Shown: positions 13,541 to 25,145, counted from the first letter of the stretch. The stretch is DNA of 64,000 nt from Phycomyces blakesleeanus NRRL 1555(-) (GCF_001638985.1 NW_017265140.1:310001-374000), one strand, 5' to 3'. Notes: generated from the sequence alone by a model not told the origin. Translations and numbers: made by a program.

Positions 13541-14877
13541 CATTGAAGAGAAAAATTTTGCAACGTTTTTTAACAGATGATGACATTCTTTGAGTGTGAT
13601 GTTTTTTTTATTTTCACATTACAATTCTGAATAAAAATGCAACAGCCTAAATGCGTAGAAAACTCCAATAAACGTTTAACTAATGGATACAAACAAACAG
13701 ATTATACAACTTGTGCAATAATTGCGCATGAGAGCGTTAAGAATGGCAATAGTCAAACTATCATTTCTATAAAAGTTAGTGTAAGCAAATACGTATTTGA
13801 TTGCATTCTAAAAGCCTATAAAGAAAGTGAGTCGTACAAAGCTGGTGTATGATCTGGTAGAGCAAAAGAGTTGAATGAAAGAGGTAAGGGAGTGATCGTC
13901 TATGAGATTAACTATGATGAAATAATACTAATACCCACTTTTTGTAAATGATTATCGACATATGTTTCAGTACAAATTCCCAAAATCGTTTTGCATAGTG
14001 TTGGAGTACACTTTTGTAAATTTATTTTAAAGCCAAAGATTTCTGGAATAAATTGGAAAAAGATACTACAATGGGCAAAAGAACATTTGTATTGGAAATT
14101 GACGAATTAGAACACCATTATCACGTCTGATGAATCGAAATTCTAGCTCTATGATAGTGATGGACGTCAGAGACTTTTAGGGCATAACAAAATTTGTCTG
14201 TAGTCTGATATTCTCTCACTAACAGTGAAGTTTGAAGGTGGCTCCATTATGGACTGTGTGTGCTTGTTTGGCAAGTGTCAAAGATTTAATTTTTGGAAAA
14301 TAAAATATCTCTTTTAGAAAGTACATTGACATCTTGAAAATGTCTTATCTTTCTTCTTTGAATATTTTTAAGTAAAACTAGCTGAATGAGATTTTAATTA
14401 CAAGAGAACAATGCCAGCTGCTATACAAGTGCAATGAGAAAGGCTTGGAAATAATTAAATTGTATTCAATATTTGGTTAGCTGATCATTACAAAGTATAC
14501 ACTTCAACCCTATTAATCATATCTGATCTTATCTGAAGTATAGAATTAGAACAAACTAATATAGACTATATAATATTTATTATTTGCGTCACTTTGTAGA
14601 AGGAGAACAGCATACAATTCCAAAAAAAATATTTACAGCAATTAGTTTTTAGCATGTTCAGAAGATGTCAGGTTGTGATCAATGCCAAGAGCAACTGCAT
14701 AAATTACTAAAAATAAAATTCATATGTTAGAAAACAAATGACTTTTATCTTTATGACTTAGTAGTTTGAGAATGTTAAAGTGTGCTTTGAATATATTTTT
14801 TTGGATATAAAAGATATATATATCTCTGTAGAGATATGGAAATTGAAAAACATTGCAAATCTTTTTTTCCTCCACTG
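13541..14877 (+). mobile_element. Tc1/mariner-like element, degenerate (1337 bp)
   Basis: The left end cattgaagagaaaaattttg and the reverse complement of the right end, cagtggaggaaaaaaagatt, are diverged inverted repeats. Both continue into TTGCAA(C/T)GTTTTT and are flanked by TA (13539-13540 and 14878-14879), the Tc1 target duplication. Inside is a decayed plus-strand transposase. Confidence 0.8.
13637..14350 (+). pseudogene. Tc1-like transposase, decayed
   Basis: An N-terminal open stretch (13637-13852) is followed by fragments SGRAKELNERGKGVIVYEI and WKKILQWAKEHLYWKL, then TSDESKF and YDSDGRQRLLGH in shifted or stop-broken frames. These match the Tc1 helix-turn-helix linker and the first catalytic-Asp block (WAKEH, SDESKF; family knowledge). 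The second half, with the remaining D and E catalytic positions, is not recognisable. It is older-looking than the neighbouring element at 15082-16437. Confidence 0.75.
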
Positions 14878-15081
14878 TATATATTGTTTATAAGCCTATA
14901 GTTTGGTTTTATATGATTCTAATTAAAATCTTGATCAGAAATTATATATTTTTTGACAGATACTAGTATATCAGCTTAAATAAATTGTAGTTCAAGCTTT
15001 TATTAATTGTCAATTGGAACTGTGTAATTTAAATAAGGTTTAGACTTTCTAAGTTACGTTTTTTATTCTTTTATGTATATA

Positions 15082-16437
15082 CACCCGGCTTAGGATGAAA
15101 TTGATTTACTTCTAACTCCACTAAAATCAAAGAAGTACACCTCTGTTTTTCAAGGTTAAATAAGTTCTCAAAGACATGATCCTTAAAGACAAAAAATAAA
15201 TGGAAGATTTTGTAATATGTGTTGCTTATTTATATTAAAAGTTGATGGAGGTTTAATAGTTAATAGCTCCTTCATGCTTCTTTCTAACTAATATCATACA
15301 ATCTTTAATGCTCAGGCAAAACTTCACACAAGAACTTGCTGTGATTTCTGCCCACTCTTCCAACAAAGTAACCTCCAGTTCTTTTAGCGTGGTAGGCCGG
15401 GGTCTTCTATCTCTAACCTTGTTATCAAGGCAGCTTTACATATTCTTAATTGAATTGAGATCTGGACTTTTTGCAGGCCATGGTAAGATGGCCACATCGT
15501 TTCTTTTTTTCCACTGTTCTGCAAACTTGCTCTTATGTGGCTTGGCATTGTCTTCTTGGAGAAGGTAGGTGGTGGTGTTCTTGTCAGGAAGGGCAGCAAG
15601 AAATGGGAGATAGTTGTCTCTCATTGTCTGGACATACATTTTTTTTGTCATGTAGTCATCTAATATAACTAGTGGGCCAACACCTCCTGCCCAAATACGT
15701 TCCGAAACTGATACTGAACCACCCAACCCTTACTCAGCTGGTACCAGACAGTCATCGTCATACTTCTCATGTGGTTGGCCCCAAACATATTGCTGTTCAC
15801 CTTTCTGAAAAAGAGTGAATCTGGACTTATCACTCCAGATTACTGATGTCCATTCATCATTCCAATTTTTTTGCTTCCCAACCCATTGCAAGCGTGTCTT
15901 CTTATGTGCTGCATCTAGGTAAGGCTTGGCTACAGCAACACAAGAGCAAAGGTCCATATCGTGCAGATATTTGCGTACTGTTGCTTGACCGATTGAAATG
16001 TCATTCATCTCTTTAATACTGTGCATGATGATAGCTAATGTGTTGCGTCTATTTTTTTTTGTGGTAAACTTCAAATAACGAATTGTCTGTGATGATAGCT
16101 TCTTATAGGCCCCAGGATGCTCCTTCTCAGCGCACGTCTTCTTTGTCTCGTATTTTTTAATTATACAATAAATAGTTGATTGGGGTATACCGTCTGCATC
16201 TGATATCTCATAGGAGTTACATCATTCTTTATATCTTCCAATAATAATTACTTTTTTGAAATCTGTTGTCTTATAATATGAGTTGGTAGTTTTAGCTTTA
16301 TTGTTCTTTGGCATTGTGATTTGTTTTATTAGAAAGATTTCAGAATTAAAATAAAAGGAAAATAGAGGATGGTCTTTTTGCATAGAAAGAAGTCATGGCA
16401 GAGTTTGAAGTAAGTCAATTTCACCCTAAGCCAGGTG
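15082..16437 (-). mobile_element. Tc1/mariner-like element (1356 bp) with clear TIRs
   Basis: The left end cacccggcttaggatgaaat and the reverse complement of the right end, cacctggcttagggtgaaat, match except for transitions, and similarity continues for over 30 bp (TTGA[T/C]TTACTTC...). TA duplications flank the element (15080-15081, 16438-16439). It contains one minus-strand transposase of normal length. Confidence 0.93.
15253..16314 (-). pseudogene. Tc1-like transposase, full length but with three in-frame stops
   Basis: The frame from ATG 16314 (MPKNNKAKTT) to the terminal TAA at 15253-15255 is 353 codons, the usual Tc1 length, with no frameshift. The helix-turn-helix half spans about codons 20-80. 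The DDE domain carries IWSDKSRF (first D) and LQEDNAKPH (second D). The block normally written PDLNPIENxW reads PDLNSIKNM followed by a stop, so the catalytic E is K and the following W is lost. Stops lie at codon 31 (16222-16224, TGA), 15727-15729 (TAA) and 15433-15435 (TAA). Several differences are of the G-to-A type. Inactive as read. Confidence 0.9.
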
Positions 16438-16639
16438 TATATTTTAAATTATTTCTACTCTACTCTTCTCTATCTCCTCCAAGTCATGTATCAAGACTTA
16501 TTCAGCTACACACATTAAATGTTAAAACTTAGCAGATCAATCATCTCAGATAAATTACATATCTTAGCAGACAACTTCTAGGTCTTGCTCGCCTTCAAGC
16601 CACGATGAGAACAATCTCAGCAACATACCAACATTCACT

Positions 16640-17150
16640 AGAAAAATTAAAGGTTTTTATCTTGCTGAAAATCTAATTTTATCTGATTAATGAAACACTT
16701 TATTCAACAAAAATTGATATTGAATCCCAATACGGAAGGGTTGTTTGTCCACACTTTACATCAATCCTTAATTAATATAGTATCTGTGCTATATTTTTCA
16801 TAGATATGCCCTTTTATATCCTATAACAGCCAATTCTTTTTGGAACAAAAGGACTACTCTGAAACAAAGGGTTTTTATCATATTTTCTGATTATATTTTG
16901 CGCTTTATTTTATATTTTGATGGTCACAAAAAGAATAAAAACAGAAAATCTCAAGCACGAAAAGAATGAAAACAGATAATTCAAGCATTGGAAAAAGGAT
17001 AAAAACAGATAATTGTCTTGCACACAGTTTTCGAGATTTTAGCTTATTTATTTATTTTTGATTTGGAAAACATGGGTTAGTTTAATGGTTTGGTTTTTGT
17101 TTATTTGATAGAAAAATATTTTCAATTGAATGTAAAAAAATTACAGCTAT
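16640..17150. repeat. Subterminal repeats of element C
   Basis: Motifs ggtttttatcttgctgaaaa and gggtttttatcatattttct occur with reverse-complement versions containing aataaaaacagaaaatctca and ggataaaaacagataatt at 16920-17010. They are followed by tttatttatttttgatttgg and tttgatagaaaaatattttc, which recur in the same order at 21960-22070 left of element B's companion gene. Clustered short repeats just inside the ends are typical of CACTA elements, where they bind the accessory protein (established for En/Spm). Confidence 0.5.
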
Positions 17151-18254
17151 TCATTTATTCATTTAGTCTTATTGTTAAAAGCTTCTGTTACATATTTGAT
17201 ATTGTTTTTTTTCTAGTTATATATAATTGCTGTGATATTTATTTATTTTATATAATTTACTTACTCGGGTTACTGAAAAATCTAAAAGTGAAAGACAAAA
17301 AGTGAATTGATGGTCCAAAACAGTTTAATAAATATGAAAGCTATACATAAATTGAGTGTACGTTTGGCAGAATATATTGTGAAAAGTTAAATAACATCGG
17401 CTATAAGAACTGTAGCCCAGTTATATTAATAAATACTATTGAGTATATTGTGGTTAACAATATGTTTAACATGAAATATATATAATAGTGTTGTTCTTAC
17501 CATGGAATAACTAAGGCTGTATACTTGTTTTGCAGTATGATAGCAGTATATATCTTTAAAAAAATCTTTGTCATATAAATTAATACACAAAAAAACATAT
17601 ATATAATAGTAATAGATAGATATAATATCTTACCATAATATTCCTTTAAGAGAAACATAGCAGGCATAATGACAATGTTTTGTAAAGTCCATGTAAACAG
17701 CACAATTAATATGGAAAAAAATACATGTAATAGTAGTTAAAATAAGATTTTCTCTTTGCCTTGGCATACCCAAACATGTGTGTGCAACAATAAGAGTGCA
17801 ATAGAAGCAGTGTATGTTCATGTTCATGTGCCAGTATGTGATTATTACTGTGAGCCAAGTGATCTATAATAAAAAATAGACAAGAAAAGACGTGAGTAAA
17901 GATGCAAAAGAAGTGTGTAAAAAAAATTCAAAGAAGCGCAATAGAAATAAAGAACAATAAAAAAAAAATACTTTATCATTTAAGCCGTTTGACCTTGACA
18001 AAATGCGGTTGATAAAAATAAAAGAAAAAAAATCCCAAAGACGACATTGTTCTATATTCTATATTGAAAGGCCATATTTTACTGAGCTGGTAATGAAGTC
18101 GTTTAAATATTGGTAAAGAAGTTTCATATTGTTATGGATAAATAGCAAGTAAAACATATGAAGTTCACATCTTCTCTACTCACACTCTACACTCTGTATG
18201 TATCTCTCAAGTACAACGTACAGTAATTTTATACTAACTTTTTGCTTATTGACA
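17151..18254. other. Upstream region of the element C companion gene
   Basis: Shares gtttgaccttgacaaaatgc (near 17990) with the corresponding place upstream of the element B companion (near 23380), so this is conserved non-coding DNA within the element family. It also has several cttacc(a/t) strings, which read as splice donors on the minus strand (17500, 17632). A small minus-strand gene is possible but cannot be assembled by eye. Confidence 0.4.
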
Positions 18255-19597
18255 GAAAATAAACAACACTGCCTCTTCTACCTCGCACCAAATAAACTGC
18301 AGACTTGTTGCTGTTGCTCGTAGTGAATTGGCAAATGCAACTTGTGCACCTCTTGTCCAAGCCCAAGAACCAGTTGTTCCTGTAGCTCTTGTAGCTCTTG
18401 TAGCTCCTGTAGTCCCTGTAGCTTCTACCAATCCCAATCTCTCCCTCTTGTTAGAGCAAGTCCTCACCGTGGTGGAGTCAACCAAACAATAAATTAATGA
18501 GTTGACAGCCCTTGTCACTAAGATAGGCGAAACTGTTACAAATGTCAGTACAGCTGTAGCTTTGTTGACCCAAAATGATGCTTTTCTAAAGACTGCAATT
18601 AAGGACATTTTAGATAGGCAAGTAGTTATTCAGAAGATCATATCAAAAGGAAACACTGCCACAGTTTCTAGCATTGTATCTGACTTCTATTCATTCAATA
18701 ATGAATACACTCCTGGAAAAAGATTTACAACAATTTCGATAAACTATCTAATACTAATACAATTGAATATTAATTGATTTAACACCTTTCTTATAAAGAA
18801 TCATTAATGCCTATGTGAAGAAGCCAGACCTGAAAAGTACTGATGAGGAAATCATTGCAGAAAACAACACAAGACCAGGGTGGAGTCTTATGACTGGCTT
18901 CATGAGCACACACAATCAGGCTCTTGCCATTGCTCTGATTTTGTATTTGAAGAAGCAGGAAGACTCCTTTGGAATTCACTCAAATGATTTTGGAAGAATA
19001 GTGAAGAATCACTATAGAAACCAGAGCCACATCTCCAACACTGCAGCTGACTTGATCGCAGCTCACAATCAAAAAGCAAGAAGATATGGACGCAAAAAGA
19101 TAGTAAGCTTATAATATAATTGAGTGCTGATTCATTATCTAACAATTTATAATAAAATATATAGTTGCTCAAACGCCGAGAACTTGCTTATAAGCAGTAC
19201 AAGCAAAATATTAACACTCTCATGGAGATAACTGACTGAAGCAATGTACTTTAGATAAAGGTATTGTCTGATGACGAGTCAGATGATGGCCGTAAAGTAT
19301 GAGCATTCCGTCTTAGCTGGAGAAGTGATGAGATACTTTATTCGTGTAGAGTTAATATCTTTAACAATTTATATTTTATATTTTATTAATTTACAATTGC
19401 TTACTATTACTTACAATTTCTTATATTATATTATTACTTTCTACAAAAACAGCTCCAGGCATTCTTAGATACTGTCAATCAGTTTGCAAAAGACGGATTG
19501 GGGAATTGAGCAAACAGCTTGTTGGAGTGTAACCATGTAATCCAGCCAAAGCATCTTTCGTCATCATTTGATCCCTGCTACCTGACTGGGCTATTAA
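18255..19597 (+). pseudogene. Companion gene of element C (unrecognised family), decayed
   Basis: Four-exon plus-strand gene inferred by comparison with 23666-24940. Exon 1 starts after an acceptor at 18254 and encodes a low-complexity Val/Ala/Pro stretch, then LLLEQVLTVVESTK, a TAA at 18490, and a helical stretch LVTKIGETVTNVSTAVALLT. Exon 2 (18799-19102) carries INAYVKKPDLKSTDEEI and ends in the basic ARRYGRKKI. Exon 3 (19165 to about 19335) holds VLSDDESDDGRKV, a TGA, then AFRLSWRSDE. Exon 4 starts at 19453 (LQAFLDTVNQFAKD). The coiled-coil-like N-terminus, basic patch, acidic SDxESD and final R-P-x-W-R are shared with the element B copy. The function is unknown. A DNA-binding accessory (TnpA-like) role is only a guess from the pairing. 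Confidence 0.65.
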
Positions 19598-20232
19598 AAA
19601 TTAATAAAATAAAAACAAATTTTCTTTTTGCAGCCCATCTCAACCAGTCTGATGTTTTTTACACATTTTAATGAAATTGTAATGTTGTTATATATTGGAG
19701 AAAAATGAGATGTAAAATAAAAGAAGTGCAGATGAAAGTATTATGACACTTTGTTTTATTAGAAGAAGTGAAAGAATCAAAAAGAAAATGCTGTTCTATT
19801 GCTATTTATATTGTGCGTTTATATAGACATTGTATTTAGCTTGGTAATAATATAATGATATCATGTAATGTCTGTTTCGCTATTATTATCTTCTATGATT
19901 TAGTTCTTATGTTTTTAGTGTTATTGACTAGAGTCTTAGTATTTGTCTTAGTATGTTCTTTATGTAATTTCCTTGTATAAGGGAAAATATATCTTTTAAT
20001 ATCATTACTAGTTGTTAGTAACTCAATGTATGTATTTATTGAGTGTTTGTACTTTTAATTTAAATCTACAATTATATTGAATACAACAAATGTGAATATA
20101 TATATATTATATGTGAGTAAAAAGTAAAAGAAAATAAATGAAAAAATAAAAGAATAGGGTAAAGATAAAGAAATAAAGAAATAAATTAAAAGAAATAAGT
20201 GACTATAATAATAGAGAGTATTTAATTGTTTT
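19598..20232. other. Convergent intergenic region of element C
   Basis: Lies between the tail ends of the companion and transposase relics. AT-rich, with no recognised signal. Confidence 0.5.
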
Positions 20233-21640
20233 TTATGCATATATTTTCCGAAGCAATAAAACCACACCCATTCTTGTTATGCCATCTTCACATCTGTAAT
20301 TGTCAACAGCAACTGGCTTGTAGAGGCGATGAACTGGTAAAATATTCTGGAAGTTACTCTCAGAAAACTTAAACTCCTTCAACTCTATTCTACCATTCAT
20401 GTCATCACTTCCCTCAGTTGGCATATACTAGGGTACATATGCAAATACATGCTGGCTCGAATGACCAGCAAACGAGTTGACAGTAGTACTTACAAAGAGG
20501 TACTGTATTTGCCCAGTGTATTCAACGTTGTCATCCTCATCATCTGTACAAAAGCATGCTTGAATGAATGATCTGCGTTGCATATTTCCATGGCTGCTTT
20601 GGTAGACTTGTCCTAAAAGATTAATCAATGCAATTTTCTTGATCCAATTGTTCACAAATGATTGAGAAAAACCAGTCTAGCAATAGTGAACAAGGCCCTG
20701 GCCATCATACATCTCGCGATAAATGCCAATAGATACGTATATTCCTCTTCTCTCATTGCAACTTCATCTGTTAAAGCCAAAGGATATGCGGATGGCAGCA
20801 GTGGCTCGTTTTGTTTGATGATATCAATATTCCTGTCGGCAACATTGATGAATGCATCAAGATTAAACTGAGGCATACCAGAATTGGCAGAGGCAGAGGC
20901 AGAGGCAGAGGCAGAGGAGAGATCGAGAAGTATATTGGCATAGGCAGGTAGAATTGATGGCAAAAGTGAGCAAACAAGATCACCTTTGTAAGTATCTTCG
21001 ATATATCTGCGCATGTATGTATTCTCAAACCTGTCCCTTCGATTTGTTGAATAGTTCTTGATTGTGCCATTAAATCTCTCAAAACTGAAAAGTCAGTACC
21101 CATAGACCAGACCAAAGTTTTTGATTATTTTCTTCAAGTGTAAGTGCAAATGAATATTTGGCAAGATAAAATCTTTGTTATACAACACTTCACACCCTGT
21201 ACCGAAAATCTCTAACTACTTGTGTGCCTCGTCGATTTCTTCATTTGAGATTGATGGCTTTGCAAGATACTGACATGCATTTGTGAATGCCGTCCAATTA
21301 TCAAGGTATGCACCAGGTAAACGGCCTTGTAGAAGTATAGGCCTGTACACTAAGCACGAAGTCTTCCATTCATCTGCCTTCATGTATGGAAAGCCTTTCC
21401 CAATCGTCTTTCTCAGTGAGATATAATCAGGCGGTAAGATCATACACTGGAAAAATAGGGTAATTTCATCTGGATCAAATGTACCAAAAATGTAGCTGAT
21501 TAAGCTGATATCATCACAATTTTTGTGATATATCATTTTGAGCAATGGTACGATATCATCTATGGTGCTGATGCATATCATCATAACAACGGGTACACGA
21601 AAACCCAATATAGAACGATTGTCAGTCTGCAAACTATGGA
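20233..21640 (-). pseudogene. Tnp2-like transposase of element C, C-terminal half only
   Basis: The minus-strand reading matches the C-terminal half of relic B: FGTFDPDEITLFFQ, IGKGFPYMKADEWK and TAFTNACQYL (21216-21632), then a Ser/Ala hexanucleotide-repeat stretch (20885-20925), NNWIKKIALINLLGQVYQSS, QIQYLFVSTTVNSFAGHSSQ, and a final VLLLRKIYA ending at 20233. Frameshifts break it near 20650 and 21000-21220, and a stop lies at 20425. Everything upstream of the D-P-D-E block is absent, including the zinc finger, Cys-rich and GLxPGPKE blocks. The cut falls where element B's left repeats start. Confidence 0.85.
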
Positions 21641-21744
21641 AACTGAATATATATTGTAGTTATGCTTTACTTCTATCGAGTCTACCTCTTTATGTGTTAT
21701 ATTTTGAGGTCTATAAAGAGCTAGCATCCCATATTATTATTTTT

Positions 21745-21945
21745 ACCAGGTTTTTTTATTGGCTGCAGAAATGCTTTAAAAACTATCAAAGAGATGATTG
21801 TAGGTTTTTTACAATATAAAGAAATGATGATAGTTGGTTTTTTATACATGCTCAAAGTGATGAAACTAGGTTTTTTATATACACAAAAGCAATGAAACTA
21901 GGTTTTTTACAATGGAAAAGAGAAACAAAGCATAAGTAGATTTTT
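21745..21945. repeat. Subterminal repeats of element B
   Basis: Five to six direct copies, spaced 30-40 bp, of a motif with core aaactaggttttttacaat (starting near 21749, 21802, 21836, 21868 and 21899). Their placement just outside the companion gene's upstream region matches 16640-17020 in element C. Confidence 0.55.
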
Positions 21946-22211
21946 ATAAACAAGCCTCTTTGGTGTGTTTATTTATTTTACTTTTATTTATTTATTTTTT
22001 GGAAAAACATTGGGTTATACATTTTTTGTTCAATTTTGTTTTATTTGATAGGAAAATCTTTTCTAGATAAAAATCCTAATTTCGCGACAGTTTTGATACT
22101 ATAACTATTATAATTGCTAATATTTCTTGCTCACTATATATAATTTAAAGCCTTCTGGAAGTAGACATGGAAGACATACTTTAATAGTGGGAATGCTATT
22201 AAAAAATAATT

Positions 22212-22743
22212 TGTTGTGGTGGTTGAAGTTGAAGAAGTTTTTAAGAGGAAGAATTCAAGATTTGAAATTAGGAACGAAGATTCGTGAGAACTTGTGTAGG
22301 TTTTGTTTATTGAGAAAGATTTTGTATCAAAGTTTGACGAGGTTCCTACACTGAACTACTACTGCTATTTATATTGTTTTGTATTGGGAAAATTATATGA
22401 CTGGGGTCAGGTAATCGATCCTATCTGAGCCTTAATCAGAGCAACGTGATCTTGGGATAATTAATGTATGATTAATTATATAAATGTGTGTAGTCCCAAT
22501 GAAGTATTAACATCGAAAGTAAATGTGTTTATGAGTTATAATTATGCTTATAATAATCCACTGATGTATCCCATATTATGGTGATATCATCATATGAAAT
22601 ATAATCACTATCATGCATGCTAAACCTGTGTGTTAAATAATAAAGTAATCGGTAGACACCTTTGACTGGAATAGCTGAGGCCTTATATTATTTCCTTCAG
22701 ACTTATTCTCAATTACAGCAGTAGTCAATACTCATTTACAACA
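22212..22743. mobile_element. Solo LTR, copy 1 (532 bp)
   Basis: Starts TGTTGTGGTGG and ends TTTACAACA, giving the TG...CA ends and short inverted repeat of LTRs. It is flanked by a perfect 5-bp duplication TAATT (22207-22211, 22744-22748). The same 532 bp recurs at 33291-33822 with about nine visible substitutions. With no internal region and its own target duplication, it is a solo LTR produced by LTR-LTR recombination. Confidence 0.92.
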
Positions 22744-23665
22744 TAATTAATAAAAAAGGAGAATTAGTAAATGATTTAAATTGAAATTTCTTGATAAATA
22801 CTTACAAGATGGAGAAGACTTGACATAAAATTAATATAAACATGTTCTTCAGAATTATCAAGACAATACCAGTAGTCTTTGAATAGAGATACATTCTAAA
22901 AATGAATAATTATTAATATTGTGCATAGTAAAGGCGTATTTATTAAATATATTGTAGTTAACTTACCAAATATTACTGATTATACGTCTTCCTGCATAAT
23001 AGCAGACATAACTAATAAATTGTAATAGAAATAAATATATAATTATGAGGAAGACAAAAGAATAATTTGAATTTTTTTTGAAGAAAAAAACTTACCATCA
23101 TGTTCGATTAAGAGATGATGAGACTCAATGGAAATGAGTAGCAATGGCTAGACAAACAATATGATGAGTAACAAAGATCTGTAAGAGAATGATATCTTAC
23201 CTTGATATATCAGACAGAGTATAGCCAAACAAAGAGACACATATTTGGTATTGAGCTACAAAAGAAAGAAAAAATTATAAGTGAAATTGTAAAAACATAA
23301 GCAAAAGAGAAACAAAGAAAATATCAATAATAAATATCATTAAAAGAAAAAAAAGGAAAAAAAAACCTGTCTTAAAATCCAGTTTGACCCTGATAAAATG
23401 CGGGCTGTAAAAAGTAATACTCCAAAAGAAGATGACTACCATCATCTTGAAATACTACTTTGTGCCTCATTGAGTTAGAAAAGAAGTTGTCTAAATGTGG
23501 ATCAAGCGGTTGGGAGATGTGCTTAAATATCAAATGAAAGGTAGAGGGTTAATCTGCACTGCTTATCCTCTTTACTAGTATGTGAATTTTAAAAATGATA
23601 TAATGAGTGTAGTAAATTGTACAATATTAGTTGAAAATTATTAATATTTATTTTATTAAAAGAAA
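22744..23665. other. Upstream region of the element B companion gene
   Basis: Shares tttgaccctgataaaatgcg (near 23387) with the equivalent place in element C. It contains several minus-strand splice-like signals: cttacaag (22802), cttaccaa (22964), cttaccat (23092) and cttacctt (23198). One candidate minus-strand exon at 22806-22897 reads SLFKDYWYCLDNSEEHVY. A small third gene running away from the companion is possible but weakly supported. Confidence 0.4.
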
Positions 23666-24940
23666 ATGACAAAGCATATTCCTACTGCTCCCCGCCGACC
23701 CAACCTATTCATGAATGCTGTTCTTAATAGCACAATTGCAGGTGTTGTTGCTCTAATTAATACACCAACTCCAGAAGTAGCAGTTGTCACATCCCCTGAA
23801 GTTCAAGTCGCTGTGACCCCAATGGATCACGTCCTTACCTTGTTGGCAGTCAACAATGTGTCGATGCAATCCTTGCAAGAAAATGCAAAAGGAGTGACTG
23901 ATGCAATAACTCATTTGAAGAATGGCCTTGATTTGTCCAACAAGACAAATGAATTTTTGAAGAACTCGGTCCTTCAGCTCATGACTGAAAATGCCGAAAT
24001 AAAAAAGGCAATGACCAGTCAAAATTCCATGATGCCTTCTGCTGTACCAGCGGATTCTTCTTCTTCCATGGATGATGATCTTGACCATGGAACGAAACAT
24101 CATCCCTTGATTTCTGTAAGTACATTGATAGTAATAACATTACTGATTAATGTATCTTATACTGTTTTTATAGCAACTTATCAATAGTTACATCAAGAAA
24201 CCAAACTTTGTTAGCACAGACCTGCTCAAAGTTGCTGAGAATAATAATAGATCAGCATGGTCAATGACTGGCACGTATGGCAATAAGTACAACAAGACAC
24301 TTGCACTGGCTCTCTTCAAGTACCTGGGACCTCAAAGATGTTACACAAATGTGTCAAAGAGTGTCATTATGAATATAATAAAGAATCAATACCAAAATCA
24401 AGTGTGAGTCTTCCGGACCTCAGCAGAGAAGATTATGACTAGAAATAAAGCTGGAAGAAGACGCAACAGAAAGAAGACTGTAAGTTTTAAAATAAAGTTA
24501 ATTTACTATCGATTTAATGTTTTAATACAATATTCTTTGGTAGCTTCTTGACCGTTGTATTATCACGTACTAGACATACACAGAGACTACTCATGAGGGT
24601 ATGAATCGATATGATTGTGGAAATAGTCTTTCTATTGATGTGATGTCTGATGGTGAGTCGGATGGAGATAACAAAGTGCGGGCATATCGTCCCAGCTGGA
24701 GAACTAATGAGATAATGTTAAACATCTATTTATGTTTTAAAGAAAATAATAATACTTTATTAATACTTTTTATTCTTTAAACCAGCTCCAGACGTTTATT
24801 AGTACTATTGATGAACTTACTGTTATCAGTTTGAAGAGAAATTCAGAAAGCTAGAAAAAGTGCATCCCTTATGAGAAAGAAGTGAGCATTCCCAAGAATT
24901 TGGCAGTCACTCTACCAGATTGGTGCTTTTCAAAATAAAT
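23666..24940 (+). pseudogene. Companion gene of element B (unrecognised family), four exons, stops in exons 2 and 3
   Basis: Exon 1 is 23666-24115 (150 codons, phase 0): MTKHIPTAPRRPNLF, Val/Thr/Pro-rich linker, then DHVLTLLAVNN and a helical stretch to about residue 115, and an acidic SSSMDDDLDHG. The intron 24116-24173 has gtaagt...tag. Exon 2, 24174-24479, reads INSYIKKPNFVSTD and ends GRRRNRKKT, with a TGA at 24405. Exon 3 from 24544 carries a TAG at 24571, then VMSDGESDGDNKVRAYRPSWR. The expected donor after WRTNE reads AT rather than GT. Exon 4 starts near 24786. The layout is collinear with 18255-19597. The family is not one I recognise. Basic and acidic patches suggest a nuclear, possibly DNA-binding protein serving the element. 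Confidence 0.7.
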
Positions 24941-25145
24941 CATTTTTCTCCTGCCAACTATTTTAGAGTCTTTTTTCTATTTGTTTATGTTTACGGATTA
25001 GCATGATGTATACAGATGCATGTATAGCATGCCAAGTACAAACAAAAATTTATAGAAATAATAAAAAATAAATGTGCAGCTATATATATTAGTCTGTATT
25101 AATTAATATTTCTTTTTTATACATGTTTCATTTTTGTATTTGAAT

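Larger units (their letters stand above)
16636..21640. mobile_element. Tnp2-type element C (relic; ends inferred)
   Basis: Region holding a plus-strand companion pseudogene (18255-19597) and the 3' half of a minus-strand transposase (20233-21640), arranged tail to tail as in element B. The left end is put at CACTAGAAAAATTAAAGG (16636) because CACTA-type elements begin with CACTA and repeats with core GGTTTTTATC follow it. No matching right end was found, and the transposase is cut near 21640 where element B's left repeats begin. The boundaries are inference. Confidence 0.5.

Noticed and set aside
20885..20925. ggcaga hexanucleotide repeat as an independent microsatellite feature
   Set aside because: It lies within the transposase coding frame of element C as a Ser/Ala run at the same position as a Ser/Thr/Ala-rich run in element B, so it is part of that gene.
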